Of a DNA stretch of 14,144 nt, positions 1 through 8,400 are shown in pieces. The notes below the pieces were generated by a model, which was not told where the DNA came from, did no database searches, and saw only the letters and a list, made by a program, of their open reading frames with translations. The stretch comes from Rhodospirillales bacterium (GTDB lineage: Bacteria; Pseudomonadota; Alphaproteobacteria; Rhodospirillales; Defluviicoccaceae): the NCBI GenBank assembly GCA_026125865.1, contig JAHCKI010000029.1, positions 1 through 14,144 on the forward strand, read 5' to 3'. Positions within the stretch are counted from its first letter, which is position 1. Each line of letters starts with the position of its first letter. The position numbers and the translations under genes are program-made.

Positions 1-401
1 TCCTTTTGCGCGGAATGGATATCAACATCTTGAGCCAGATCGGATTCGTGGTGTTGGTCGGGTTGGCGGCGAAGAACGCCATTCTGATCGTCGAGTTCGC
101 CAAACAGAACGAGGATGCCGGTGCCGACCGTTTCGAGGCGGCGGCGCTCGCCGCGCGCGTTCGCTTGCGGCCGATCCTGATGACTTCGTTCGCCTTCATT
201 CTCGGCGTCGTACCGCTGGTGATCGCCACCGGCGCCGGTGCCGAGATGCGTCAGTCATTGGGTACGGCGGTGTTTTCAGGCATGCTCGGCGTCACCGTCT
301 TCGGCCTCATCTTCACCCCTGTGTTCTACGTGGTCATTCGTCGTTTCTCGCGAGAGAAGAGTGGACACCAACCGCCCATCGCAAAGATAGACACGGTGTG
401 A
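1..401 (+). CDS. RND efflux pump inner-membrane subunit, C-terminal fragment (AcrB/MexF-like, HAE-1 family)
   Basis: The gene begins before the window; only about the last 133 residues are visible, in the frame whose first whole codon is at base 3. The fragment contains the signature stretch IGFVVLVGLAAKNAILIVEF, which in AcrB-type pumps is a late transmembrane helix followed by a conserved KNAILIVEFA segment. It then has RLRPILMTSFAFILGVVPL, another conserved RND segment, a GAGAEMRQSLGTAVFSGM segment, and a final hydrophobic helix ending FTPVFYVVIRR. The hydrophilic tail ends in TV before TGA. Members export drugs, dyes or solvents using the proton gradient, together with a periplasmic adaptor and an outer-membrane channel; those partners are not visible. 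The wording of the conserved helix is closer to MexF/CeoB-like pumps than to AcrB, but the substrate cannot be told. The family assignment is secure. The 5' part is cut off by the window edge, not by mutation. Confidence 0.95.
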   Translation, partial: LLRGMDINILSQIGFVVLVGLAAKNAILIVEFAKQNEDAGADRFEAAALAARVRLRPILMTSFAFILGVVPLVIATGAGAEMRQSLGTAVFSGMLGVTVFGLIFTPVFYVVIRRFSREKSGHQPPIAKIDTV

Positions 402-424
402 TCCTCGAAGGGCTGGCGCTGGTG

Positions 425-451
425 TTGATCCAAAGGACTGTCGGCTATGCT
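425..451 (+). promoter_or_regulatory. possible sigma-70-like promoter for purH
   Basis: TTGATC at 425-430 and TATGCT at 446-451 resemble -35 and -10 boxes, but the spacer of 15 is short. Transcription would start near 458, inside the 454-475 hairpin, so this promoter and a functional leader hairpin are hard to reconcile. This is a weak motif match only. Confidence 0.2.
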
Positions 452-453
452 CA

Positions 454-475
454 GGCTCTGCTATATCGCGGAGCC
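454..475 (+). other. hairpin between the efflux gene and purH
   Basis: Bases 454-461 (GGCTCTGC) pair with 468-475 (GCGGAGCC), an eight-pair stem including one G-U pair, with a six-base TATATC loop. It lies 52 bases after the efflux-gene stop and 31 bases before the purH start. It could be a weak terminator for the efflux gene or part of a purH leader. The sequence after it (ACTGTTTGCC) has no real T-run, so the terminator reading is weak. Confidence 0.3.
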
Positions 476-506
476 ACTGTTTGCCTGTAACTCTGGGGAT
501 TCCGTC

Positions 507-2078
507 ATGCCGTCTGCCATTCGCCGCGCTCTGATTTCCGTTTCCGACAAAGCCGGGCTTGGCGCCCTCGGCCGATTTCTTGGCGAGCGGGGGGTCGAGA
601 TTTTGTCGACCGGCGGCTCGGCCAAGGCTCTTCGCGACGCTGGCGTGCCGGTCGTCGAGGTATCTGAATACACGGGCTTTCCCGAGATCATGGACGGTCG
701 GGTCAAGACCCTGCAGCCGAAAATCCATGGCGGCCTGCTTGCGGTGCGCGGCAACGAGACGCACGAACAGGCGATGAGCGCGCACGGCATCGAAGCCATC
801 GATCTATTGGTCGTGAACCTCTATCCGTTCGAGACCACCGTAGCCAAGGGCGCCGCGTTCGACGACTGCATCGAGAATATCGACATCGGTGGACCGGCGT
901 TGATCCGCGCCGCAGCCAAGAACCACGCCTTCGTAACGGTGGTGGTGGATCCCTCGGACTACGAAACGCTGATGAAAGAGATGGCGGCCGGCGACAACGC
1001 CACCACGCCGGCATTCCGCAAGACGCTGGCGGCAAAGGCGTACGCGCGCACCGGCGCCTATGACGCCGCCATCGCCAACTGGTTCAATGGCGTGCTCGAC
1101 ACGCCATTCCCCGAGCGGTTGGTGTTCGCGGGCGAGCGCAAGCAGATGATGCGCTACGGCGAAAATCCCCATCAACAGGCAGCATTCTACGTGTCCGGAG
1201 TTACGCGGCCGGGCGTGGCGACAGCGGTGCAAATACAGGGGAAGGAACTCAGCTTCAACAACCTCAACGACACCGACGCTGCGTTCGAGCTTGTGTCGGA
1301 ATTCGACGGACCGGCGGTCGCCATCATCAAGCACGCCAACCCCTGCGGCGTCGCCATGGCCGACGCGTTGACCGAGGCCTACATCAAGGCGCTGGCCTGC
1401 GATCCGGTCAGCGCCTTCGGCGGCATCATTGCACTCAACCGCCCGCTCGACGGCGCCACCGCCGAGGAAATCGCTAAGCTGTTCGCCGAGGTAGTCATCG
1501 CGCCAACGGTCGACGACGATGCCCGCGCCGTACTGGCGACCAAGAAGAACCTGCGGCTGCTGGCAGCCGGCGGCATGCCCGACCCGAGCGCTTCGGAAAT
1601 GACCCTGCGGTCGTTGTCCGGCGGATATCTGCTGCAGGGGCGGGACAACGCCGTCACTGGCGGCGAGCTCAAAGTCGTGACCAAACGCGCGCCGACCAAC
1701 GCCGAGATGGCCGATCTGGACTTCGCCTTCCGCATCTGCAAGCACGTCAAGTCCAACGCCATCGTCTACTGCAAGAACGGCGCCACGGTCGGTGTCGGCG
1801 CCGGTCAGATGAGCCGGGTCGATTCCGCCCGTATCGCCGCCTGGAAATCGGAAGATGCGCGCAAGAGCGCGGAAGAAGCGTTACCCCGCACCGACGGCTC
1901 CGTCGTCGCCTCCGATGCCTTCTTCCCGTTCGCCGATGGCTTGCTGGCCTGCATCGAGGCCGGCGCCACGGCGGTCATACAGCCCGGCGGCTCGGTGCGC
2001 GACGAAGAGGTCATCGCCGCCGCCGACGACAACAACGTCGCCATGGTCTTCACCGGCATGCGCCACTTCCGGCATTGA
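507..2078 (+). CDS. purH: bifunctional AICAR formyltransferase / IMP cyclohydrolase
   Basis: A cytosolic enzyme catalysing the last two steps of purine synthesis: formylation of AICAR with 10-formyltetrahydrofolate, then ring closure to IMP. The 523-residue product is close to the usual family length. The N-terminal MGS-like cyclohydrolase domain (about 1-195) shows STGGSAKAL (34-42), [13 protein letters not shown] (66-78), NLYPFE (104-109) and the [14 protein letters not shown] segment (126-139). The transformylase domain follows with RYGENPHQ (216-223), [14 protein letters not shown] (249-262), the Lys275-His276 catalytic pair in [19 protein letters not shown] (299-306), KSNAIVY (415-421) and the usual end [10 protein letters not shown]...GMRHFRH. 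The start at 507 is chosen because GGGGA sits seven bases upstream and homology begins there; an in-frame ATG at 447 would add 20 unlikely residues. The gene is followed 25 bases later by an AlkA-type gene. The assignment is essentially certain. Confidence 0.98.
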   Translation: MPSAIRRALISVSDKAGLGALGRFLGERGVEILSTGGSAKALRDAGVPVVEVSEYTGFPEIMDGRVKTLQPKIHGGLLAVRGNETHEQAMSAHGIEAIDLLVVNLYPFETTVAKGAAFDDCIENIDIGGPALIRAAAKNHAFVTVVVDPSDYETLMKEMAAGDNATTPAFRKTLAAKAYARTGAYDAAIANWFNGVLDTPFPERLVFAGERKQMMRYGENPHQQAAFYVSGVTRPGVATAVQIQGKELSFNNLNDTDAAFELVSEFDGPAVAIIKHANPCGVAMADALTEAYIKALACDPVSAFGGIIALNRPLDGATAEEIAKLFAEVVIAPTVDDDARAVLATKKNLRLLAAGGMPDPSASEMTLRSLSGGYLLQGRDNAVTGGELKVVTKRAPTNAEMADLDFAFRICKHVKSNAIVYCKNGATVGVGAGQMSRVDSARIAAWKSEDARKSAEEALPRTDGSVVASDAFFPFADGLLACIEAGATAVIQPGGSVRDEEVIAAADDNNVAMVFTGMRHFRH

Positions 2079-2103
2079 GGCGTACTCGTCGGCGCAATCG
2101 GCT

Positions 2104-2991
2104 TTGAAAACGGCAACACTCTCACTCCCATTTACGCCGCCGTACGACTGGGCGGGGATTGTCGAGTTCCTGGCGGCGCGTGCAATTCCCGGTGTCGAAC
2201 AGGTCGATGGCGAATGTTATCGCCGAACGATTGCGCAAGGAGAAACCCATGGTTGGGTCGAGGTCGGGCCCGTGTTGGATCTGGGCCGGCTTGTCGCGAA
2301 AGTTCACCCGGGCGAGGCATTCGACCTTGCGCGAGTCGTCAATAAACTGCGTCACCTTTTTGATCTCGACGCAGAGGTCGGCGCGATTATCGCGCATTTG
2401 GGTCGAGATTCCCGGCTCGGGGCCATGGTTCGCGCGCGGCCGGGCTTGCGGGTTCCGGGTGCATGGGATGAATTCGAACTCGTGGTACGCGCCATTCTCG
2501 GCCAACAGGTAAGTATTCGTGGTGCGAGCACATTGGCCGGGAGACTCGCTGCTTTGTGGGGTAAGCCTCTCAATATGAATCCGGTTGGCGCGATCGCGCT
2601 GACCACCGTGTTCCCGCTCTCGGAAACCCTGGCCCAGGCGGACGTATCGGCAATTGGATTGCCGCGTGCGCGGGCGGGCGCCATATCGTCCGTGGCGAAG
2701 GCGTTCGCAACCAATCCATCATTGCTACGCTCCGCCGGCACATCGGACGAAACGTGCCGACGGCTTTCGCGCCTTCCGGGGATCGGACCGTGGACGGCGC
2801 AATACATCGCCATGCGGGCTATGCGAGACCCGGACGCGTTTCCCGCTTCTGATCTGGGGCTTTTGCGGGCAATGAGCGAGGATGGCAGACGACCAACGCC
2901 GGCTGAACTATTGAAAACGGCGGAAGCTTGGCGCCCTTGGCGGGCGTATGCCGCCATGCACCTGTGGAAAAATGTTCCTAACCAAGCTTGA
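2104..2991 (+). CDS. alkA: DNA-3-methyladenine glycosylase II (AlkA type), probable TTG start
   Basis: A base-excision-repair enzyme that removes alkylated purines and leaves an abasic site. From the TTG at 2104 it is 295 residues, close to E. coli AlkA. The AlkA N-terminal domain opens with [20 protein letters not shown] (12-31), very like the E. coli start. The glycosylase core has [20 protein letters not shown] (112-131), ILGQQVS (131-137), the helix-hairpin-helix [15 protein letters not shown] (224-238), and Asp250 in PASDLGLL at the catalytic aspartate position. It ends with [13 protein letters not shown] (276-288). The frame is open far upstream, but that part overlaps purH and shows no homology. 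No ATG or GTG lies between the purH stop and the conserved N terminus, so TTG is the best start. No clear ribosome site precedes it, which suggests coupling to purH translation. There is no Ada regulatory domain. The function call is strong and the exact start moderate. Confidence 0.93.
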   Translation: MKTATLSLPFTPPYDWAGIVEFLAARAIPGVEQVDGECYRRTIAQGETHGWVEVGPVLDLGRLVAKVHPGEAFDLARVVNKLRHLFDLDAEVGAIIAHLGRDSRLGAMVRARPGLRVPGAWDEFELVVRAILGQQVSIRGASTLAGRLAALWGKPLNMNPVGAIALTTVFPLSETLAQADVSAIGLPRARAGAISSVAKAFATNPSLLRSAGTSDETCRRLSRLPGIGPWTAQYIAMRAMRDPDAFPASDLGLLRAMSEDGRRPTPAELLKTAEAWRPWRAYAAMHLWKNVPNQA

Positions 2992-3006
2992 TCGTTACTG
3001 CAAGCT
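2985..3006. terminator. weak hairpin at the junction of two convergent genes
   Basis: AGCTTG (2985-2990) and CAAGCT (3001-3006) can form a six-pair stem with a ten-base loop, spanning the stop codons of the glycosylase and of the converging methyltransferase gene, which are only 13 bases apart. Neither side has a T-run, so an intrinsic bidirectional terminator is possible but poorly supported. Confidence 0.2.
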
Positions 3007-4009
3007 ACGCCGTCTTCCTCAAGATCATGCGGAAGGATAGGGGGTAGGGGTTGAGCAGTTCCATGAGGCGGTAGCGGTCCCAGGGATCGAGCTTGTCGTA
3101 GTGAGTTTTCCACTCCGGCGGTAGCCAGCGCGGATCGTCTCGGCCCTGACCCAGCATCTCCACCACCTCGAAGCCGCTGGCTGTGACCAGTTCACGAATG
3201 TCGGGCACCTCGTAAGCGCGCTCGCAGGGGTGGCAGAAGTGATCGATCCAAGGTGAATCGGGCTCGCTGTACCGATCGGTCCAGGGCGGTGACCACGAGA
3301 CACGACGGCCGCGGCGCATCAGGTTGTGGAGCCAATTTCTGGTGGTGATGTACACATCCAGCGGCGACAGCGAAGCCAGTCGACGGAGTGTCCACCGGTC
3401 CTGAAAGCGCATGAGCTGGTCATAGAGCCGGAAGCGGCGCTCGTGGTTGAACAAGTCCGGTTCGAAGATGGACAGGATGTCCTTGGTGTCGAACTTGCGC
3501 TGATCGAGACGCAGGCCATAGAGGTGCATGCTGAGGAGCCCATCGTCGGCGAGGGCGCCGCGCAGCGCCGTCAACGCCGCCACCGGATCGGCGGTGTGAT
3601 GGATGGTGCCCTGGGCGCTAATGATGTCGAATGTCTTCGTTTCGAACGGAAGCGGATCCAGGTAGCTGCCGCGGGCAAGCGAAACCTTTACGTTGTGGCG
3701 CTCGGCCAGTTCCTTCGCGACCGCCAGCGACGGCGCCGACAGATCGAGGCCGTGACAGAGCCAGTCGGGGTACGCCTTGGCCGTGCCCACGAGAAGGTGG
3801 CCGGTGCCGCATCCCACATCGAGAAAGCGAAGCTCCCGCCGCCGGCCGAGATGACGGAGAACGGGCTCGAACTGGGCGCGGCCGTCCTTGGGATCGGCGC
3901 CGAGATCGGGATAGGGCGCCGTCTCATACATGCGACGAACGGCGCCCTCGTCCTCGGCGCGGCCGTTGTCGTCGGCATTCTGGTCATGAGCGGAATTGGT
4001 GTAGGGCAT
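3005..4009 (-). CDS. class I SAM-dependent methyltransferase, substrate unknown
   Basis: A predicted soluble methyltransferase of 334 residues. Motif I is LDVGCGTG (63-70), the glycine-rich SAM loop. The acidic residue for the SAM ribose is probably Asp89 in HGLDLS, and the post-II region is FDIISAQGTIHHTADP (127-142). Before the Rossmann core is YETAPYP (28-34), a short motif seen at the N terminus of a group of bacterial class I methyltransferases. The C-terminal half (about 165-334) contains many aromatic residues (SPPWTDRYSEPDSPWIDHF, WLPPEWKTHYDKLDPWDRYR) and probably sets the substrate. The first 25 residues are polar and acidic and probably disordered. No clear ribosome site precedes the ATG. 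The gene lies 71 bases downstream of the transporter gene and converges on the glycosylase gene. The fold is confident; substrate and pathway are unknown. Confidence 0.88.
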   Translation of the reverse strand: MPYTNSAHDQNADDNGRAEDEGAVRRMYETAPYPDLGADPKDGRAQFEPVLRHLGRRRELRFLDVGCGTGHLLVGTAKAYPDWLCHGLDLSAPSLAVAKELAERHNVKVSLARGSYLDPLPFETKTFDIISAQGTIHHTADPVAALTALRGALADDGLLSMHLYGLRLDQRKFDTKDILSIFEPDLFNHERRFRLYDQLMRFQDRWTLRRLASLSPLDVYITTRNWLHNLMRRGRRVSWSPPWTDRYSEPDSPWIDHFCHPCERAYEVPDIRELVTASGFEVVEMLGQGRDDPRWLPPEWKTHYDKLDPWDRYRLMELLNPYPLSFRMILRKTA

Positions 4010-4080
4010 TTTCGGTGGAGCTTGCGTGATACTTCAGAGCGCAAAGTGGCGGTTACGGCAAGGCGGCGCAAGCACCGCGT

Positions 4081-5367
4081 TCACGCGCGGACGTCATGCA
4101 CGTCCCTGATCGGCAGCATCAATGCCGCACCGACAACGAGGAACATCAGAATCGTCGCCATGCCTGCCCGCTGGTTGCCGGTCCAATCGGTCACCAAGGC
4201 AAGGAGAAACGGGCCGACGAACGCGGTGGCCTTTCCCGAAAACGCATAGAGACCGAACATCTCGGTCTGCAGGTGCGGTGGCGCCAGACGTGCCATCATG
4301 GATCGGCTGGCCGATTGTGCCGGGCCGAAGAAGATGCCGATGGGGGCGCCGAGCAACCAAAACGCCGCCTTCGATTGGACTAGGAGCAGGCCGGCGCCGA
4401 GCAGAGTAATCGCCACCACAGAGATCAGAATGGTGCGCTTGGCGCCAATCCAATCATCGACCCAGGCGAATCCGGCCGCGCCCAGTCCCGCCGTAACGTT
4501 GAGCACGATGCCGAACAGAATGATTTCGTCCACCGCCATTCCGAATTCACCAGCGGCGTAGATACCGCCGAAGGCGAACAGGGTATTGAGACCGTCGGTG
4601 TAGATCATGCGGGCGATTAGAAAGAGCGGGATTTGTCCGAACGAACGGATCCGCCGCATGGTGTTGGCCAAGGTGCGAATTCCCGCCCGCGCCGCTGCCG
4701 CGATGGATATGCCGGTGGCCGGAGCGTCCGGCGTTAGCAGAAACAGCGGCAGCGAGAAAATGGCGAACCACACGGCGACGAGCAACGGCGTCGCCCTGAC
4801 ATGCTCCCAAGCGTCCTTGTCGAGGCTAAAGGCCGGCTGATCCGTCTGTATCAACGTCGTCAAGGCGAGGACGAGCAAGATCATGCCACCGGCGTAGCCC
4901 AAGCCCCACCCCCATCCCGACAGGCGGCCGATCATTCCCTTCGGTGCCAGCCCCGGTAGCATGGCATTGTAGAAAACCATCGCGGTCTCGAAGGCGAAGT
5001 TGCCGAGCGCGACGAACACCAACGCCCACAGGGCGGACGCGGGATCGGCGCGGGTGAACCACAACAACGCCGTGGCGACGACGCAAACCAGGGAAAAACA
5101 AAACAGCCAGGGTTTGCGGCGGCCCGTCTGATCGGCGATGGCGCCCAGCACCGGACTCGAAAACGCAACGAGCAGGGCCGACATGCTGAGGGCACTGCCC
5201 CACATGGTTGTCCCCGTCACCGAGTCGGAAGCCACCTTCTCCGTAAAGTAGGTGGCGAATACGAAGGTGATGATGACGGTCGGAAAACCCTGCGTCGCCC
5301 AATCGTAAAGGCACCAGGAGGCCAAAGCCGCGCGACCGGCGCGCGGCTTTGAATGGACTGTTGTCAT
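4081..5367 (-). CDS. major facilitator transporter, UMF1/Atg22-like family
   Basis: A 428-residue inner-membrane protein with about twelve hydrophobic segments. It starts, after a short basic tail, with ASWCLYDWATQGFPTVI (16-32), the characteristic opening of UMF1-type permeases (W-LYDWA). The MFS loop motif GAIADQTGRRKPW occupies 75-87. ARMIYTDGLNTLFAFGG (252-268) starts the second half and FFGPAQSASRSMMARLAPP (346-364) matches the conserved late UMF1 motif. The yeast relative Atg22 exports amino acids from the vacuole; bacterial substrates are mostly unknown, so efflux of an amino acid or related metabolite is only inference. The ATG at 5367 is preceded by GAGGA only two bases away, closer than usual. 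The gene begins 39 bases after the glutamate dehydrogenase stop, in the same direction, consistent with one transcript. A perfect inverted repeat sits in codons 6-15. Confidence 0.92.
   Translation of the reverse strand: MTTVHSKPRAGRAALASWCLYDWATQGFPTVIITFVFATYFTEKVASDSVTGTTMWGSALSMSALLVAFSSPVLGAIADQTGRRKPWLFCFSLVCVVATALLWFTRADPASALWALVFVALGNFAFETAMVFYNAMLPGLAPKGMIGRLSGWGWGLGYAGGMILLVLALTTLIQTDQPAFSLDKDAWEHVRATPLLVAVWFAIFSLPLFLLTPDAPATGISIAAAARAGIRTLANTMRRIRSFGQIPLFLIARMIYTDGLNTLFAFGGIYAAGEFGMAVDEIILFGIVLNVTAGLGAAGFAWVDDWIGAKRTILISVVAITLLGAGLLLVQSKAAFWLLGAPIGIFFGPAQSASRSMMARLAPPHLQTEMFGLYAFSGKATAFVGPFLLALVTDWTGNQRAGMATILMFLVVGAALMLPIRDVHDVRA
5323..5351 (-). repeat. perfect 11-bp inverted repeat in the transporter 5' coding region
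   Basis: Bases 5323-5333 (CAAAGCCGCGC on the plus strand) are exactly complementary to 5341-5351 (GCGCGGCTTTG), with a seven-base loop (GACCGGC). In the minus-strand mRNA this is a GC-rich hairpin starting 16 bases after the A of the transporter start codon, encoding the residues around KPRAGRAAL. It could limit initiation or cause pausing between glutamate dehydrogenase and transporter expression. There is no T-run beyond it, so it is not a classical terminator. Confidence 0.6.
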
Positions 5368-5406
5368 GGTCCTCGCTTACGGTTGCAATACCAACGGTCG
5401 GAGATT

Positions 5407-8400
5407 TTAGGTTGCGACGAGTGTACCGACCTGTCGGCTCGCCACCGTCAGCATGGACAAGTCGAGCGGTTGTGCCGCTTCCAGCTCGCCGATCAGCGCG
5501 CGAACCCGCTGGATGGCCGCCTGACGGTTCTCCGACCAAGTGCCGATGGCTTCGTCGCCGGCCTTGCCGACCGAATCCAGGACATGAACGGTCAACGTGT
5601 GTTGGTGACCGAAAAGCTCCTCGATGATCGCCGATACCGCCAGCTTCTGCCAATGACTCATAGCCGTGAACTTTTCGGCCTGATAACGCAACCAGCCGAG
5701 ACACAGCAACTCTCCCAGCGCGAAATAGAGGCGTGCTACGTCTTCAACGGCGATGCCGCGCGCGGCGGCAACCCGGACGATGTCACAGGCCGACGGCATG
5801 GCGATCAGGTAGGCGACCTCGCGCGCCAATTCCTCGGGCACGCCGTCTTCCTGGTATCGACCGGCGCGATGAAGAATGCGGCTGTTCATGTCTTCCGGCA
5901 GCACGGTTTCAATCTTGGAGGCAAGAGCCCGAACCGGCTCCTTGTAGGCTAAAACGTTGGCGGTAATGTCGATGGGACTGCCGCCGTTCCTGAGGAACCA
6001 CATGGTTCCGCGTTCGAGCAGGCGCTGGGCTTCGCGATGGAGGGTCGTCTGAGCGTCGGCCGAGATGACATTGTCGAGGGCTTCGATCTGCTCCCAGACA
6101 TCGCGCACCCCGTAAACATCGCGAGCAATGATGTAGGATCGGCCCACATCCACCGCCGACATGCCGGTCTTGTCGGCGATCTCAGTCACGAACGTACCGC
6201 CGACGCGATTGATGAGGCTGTTGGTAATTGACGTGGCGATCAATTCGCGCCGCAGGATGTGTTCGGGAATGCGGGCTCTAAGCGTGCTCTGGATCGCCGA
6301 CGGGAAATAGCGGACCACGTCCTCGGCCAAGTGCTTATCGTCGGGGAGGTCCGAATTCAGCATCTCGTCGTAGAGCCAAAGCTTGCAGTAGGAGAACAGA
6401 ACGGCGATTTCCGGACGCGACAGTCCCTGTTTTGCCGCGATGCGTTCCGCAAGTGCTTCGTCATCGGGCAGGAATTCCACGTCACGATTGAGGCGTCCCT
6501 GTCGCTCAAACAGGCGCATCAGCCTGATCTGATTGTCCAGCGCATCGAATCCCTCGCTCTCGCTGAGGGTCAGCGCCTGCGACTGCAGGTAGTTGTCACG
6601 GAGAACGAGGTCCGCAACCTCGTCCGTCATGTCCTCAAGCATCTTGTTGCGCTGCTTTTCCGTCATGTCACCGTCACTGACGGTTGAATCCAGCAGGATC
6701 TTGATGTTGACCTCATGGTCGGAGCAATCGACGCCCGCGGAATTGTCGATGAAGTCGGTGTTCATGCGACCGCCGGCATGGGCGTATTCTATGCGGCCCT
6801 TCTGGGTGAATCCCAGGTTGGCTCCTTCGCCCACCACCTTGCACCGCAGGTCCCGCCCATTGACGCGAATCGCGTCGTTGGATCGATCGCCGGCGTCGGC
6901 ATTGGTTTCGCCTTCCGCCTTGACATAGGTGCCGATGCCGCCGAACCACAACAATTCGATGTTGGCGCGAAGCAGGGCGCGAATGAGTTCGTTGGGCGTC
7001 ATCCGGTCGGATTCGATACCGAACCGATTTCGAATCTCCGGCGTCAGCGTCAGGGTTTTGGCGCGCCTCTCGAAAATGGCGCCTCCTTTGGACATGACCT
7101 TGCGGTCATAGTCGGACCACGCCGATCGCGGCAGCTCGAACAGGCGTTTGCGCTCGGCGAAGCTCGCGGCCGGATCGGGATCGGGATCAACGAATATGTG
7201 CATGTGGTTGAACGCGGCGACGAGCTTGATGCATGGGGACAGCAGCATGCCATTGCCGAAAACGTCGCCCGACATGTCGCCGACGCCGACGACCGTGAAA
7301 GGCTCCTCCTGGATATTCTTTCCGATTTCGCGGAAATGCCGCTTTACCGATTCCCAGGCGCCGCGGGCGGTGATACCCATTTTTTTGTGGTCATAGCCTT
7401 GGCTGCCGCCTGAAGCAAACGCGTCGCCGAGCCAGAACCCGTAGTCGCCTGAAACACCGTTGGCGATGTCGGAGAACGTTGCCGTTCCTTTGTCGGCGGC
7501 GACCACCAGATACGGGTCATCGTCGTCCCGGCGCACCAGATCCGGCGGCGGCGTCACCTTGCCGCCCACCCGGTTGTCTGTGAGGTCGAGAATGCCGCGG
7601 ATAAGGGTCTTGTAACACTCGATGCCTTCCGCCAGGATCGCTTCCCGGTCGCCGGAAGCGGGTGGCTGGCGAACGATGAAGCCGCCTTTCGATCCCACCG
7701 GGACAATAACCACGTTCTTGACCATCTGAGCCTTCATGAGGCCGAGGATCTCGGTCCGATAATCCTCCCGCCGGTCCGACCAACGGATACCGCCACGGGC
7801 GACCTTGCCGCCGCGAAGGTGTCTGCCCTCCAAGCGCGGCGAATAGACGAATACCTCGACCATGGGACGCGGTAGGGGAAGCTCGTCGATTTTGCGGCTG
7901 TCGATCTTGAAGGAGAGGTAGGATTTCGCATTGCCGTCCGCGCCGCACTGGAAAAAGTTGGTGCGGAGCGTCGATTCCACGACATTAATGAAACGCCGCA
8001 GGATCCGGTCCTCGTCAGCGCTTTCAACGGCGTCAAGCCCCGACGCGAGCGTGGTCCGGATCGCCTCCGCCTTTTGGTCGCGAGCCGTCGCCGTCGCTGG
8101 ATTGAAAAGCGTTACAAACAGGTCGGCGATGGCGCGGGCCATCCCACCGTTGTTGAGGAGCGCGTCCTGCATGTATTCATTGGAAAAACCAATTCCCGCT
8201 TGCCGCAGATAGCGGGAATAAGCACGGATCACCGCCACTTCGCGCGATGACAAACGGGCATCGAGCACCAGGCTGTTGAATCGATCGCTTTCCGATTGGC
8301 CGCACCAGACGTTGAAAAACGCCTCCTGGAACGGTTCACGGACGGCCGTTATGTCGATGGGCAGACCGCTGCGGGTTTCCAGACCGAAATCGTGGATCAT

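Noticed and set aside
447..506. Upstream ATG that would extend PurH by 20 residues
   Set aside because: The extra residues ([12 protein letters not shown]...) do not look like PurH, and the ATG at 507 has a GGGGA site seven bases upstream.
804..1745. 313-residue minus-strand open frame opposite purH
   Set aside because: A shadow of the conserved purH reading frame in GC-rich DNA, without any family resemblance.
1855..2103. Long in-frame extension of the AlkA gene back into purH
   Set aside because: It is Pro/Arg/Ser-rich translation of the purH coding region in another frame; AlkA homology begins only after 2104.
3326..4249. 307-residue plus-strand open frame opposite the methyltransferase
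   Set aside because: Its mirror frame follows the codon pattern of the opposite strand, it has no recognisable domain, and the minus-strand gene has clear SAM motifs.
6715..7413. 232-residue plus-strand open frame opposite glutamate dehydrogenase
   Set aside because: It lies over the hallmark catalytic motifs of the real gene on the other strand and has no motif of its own.
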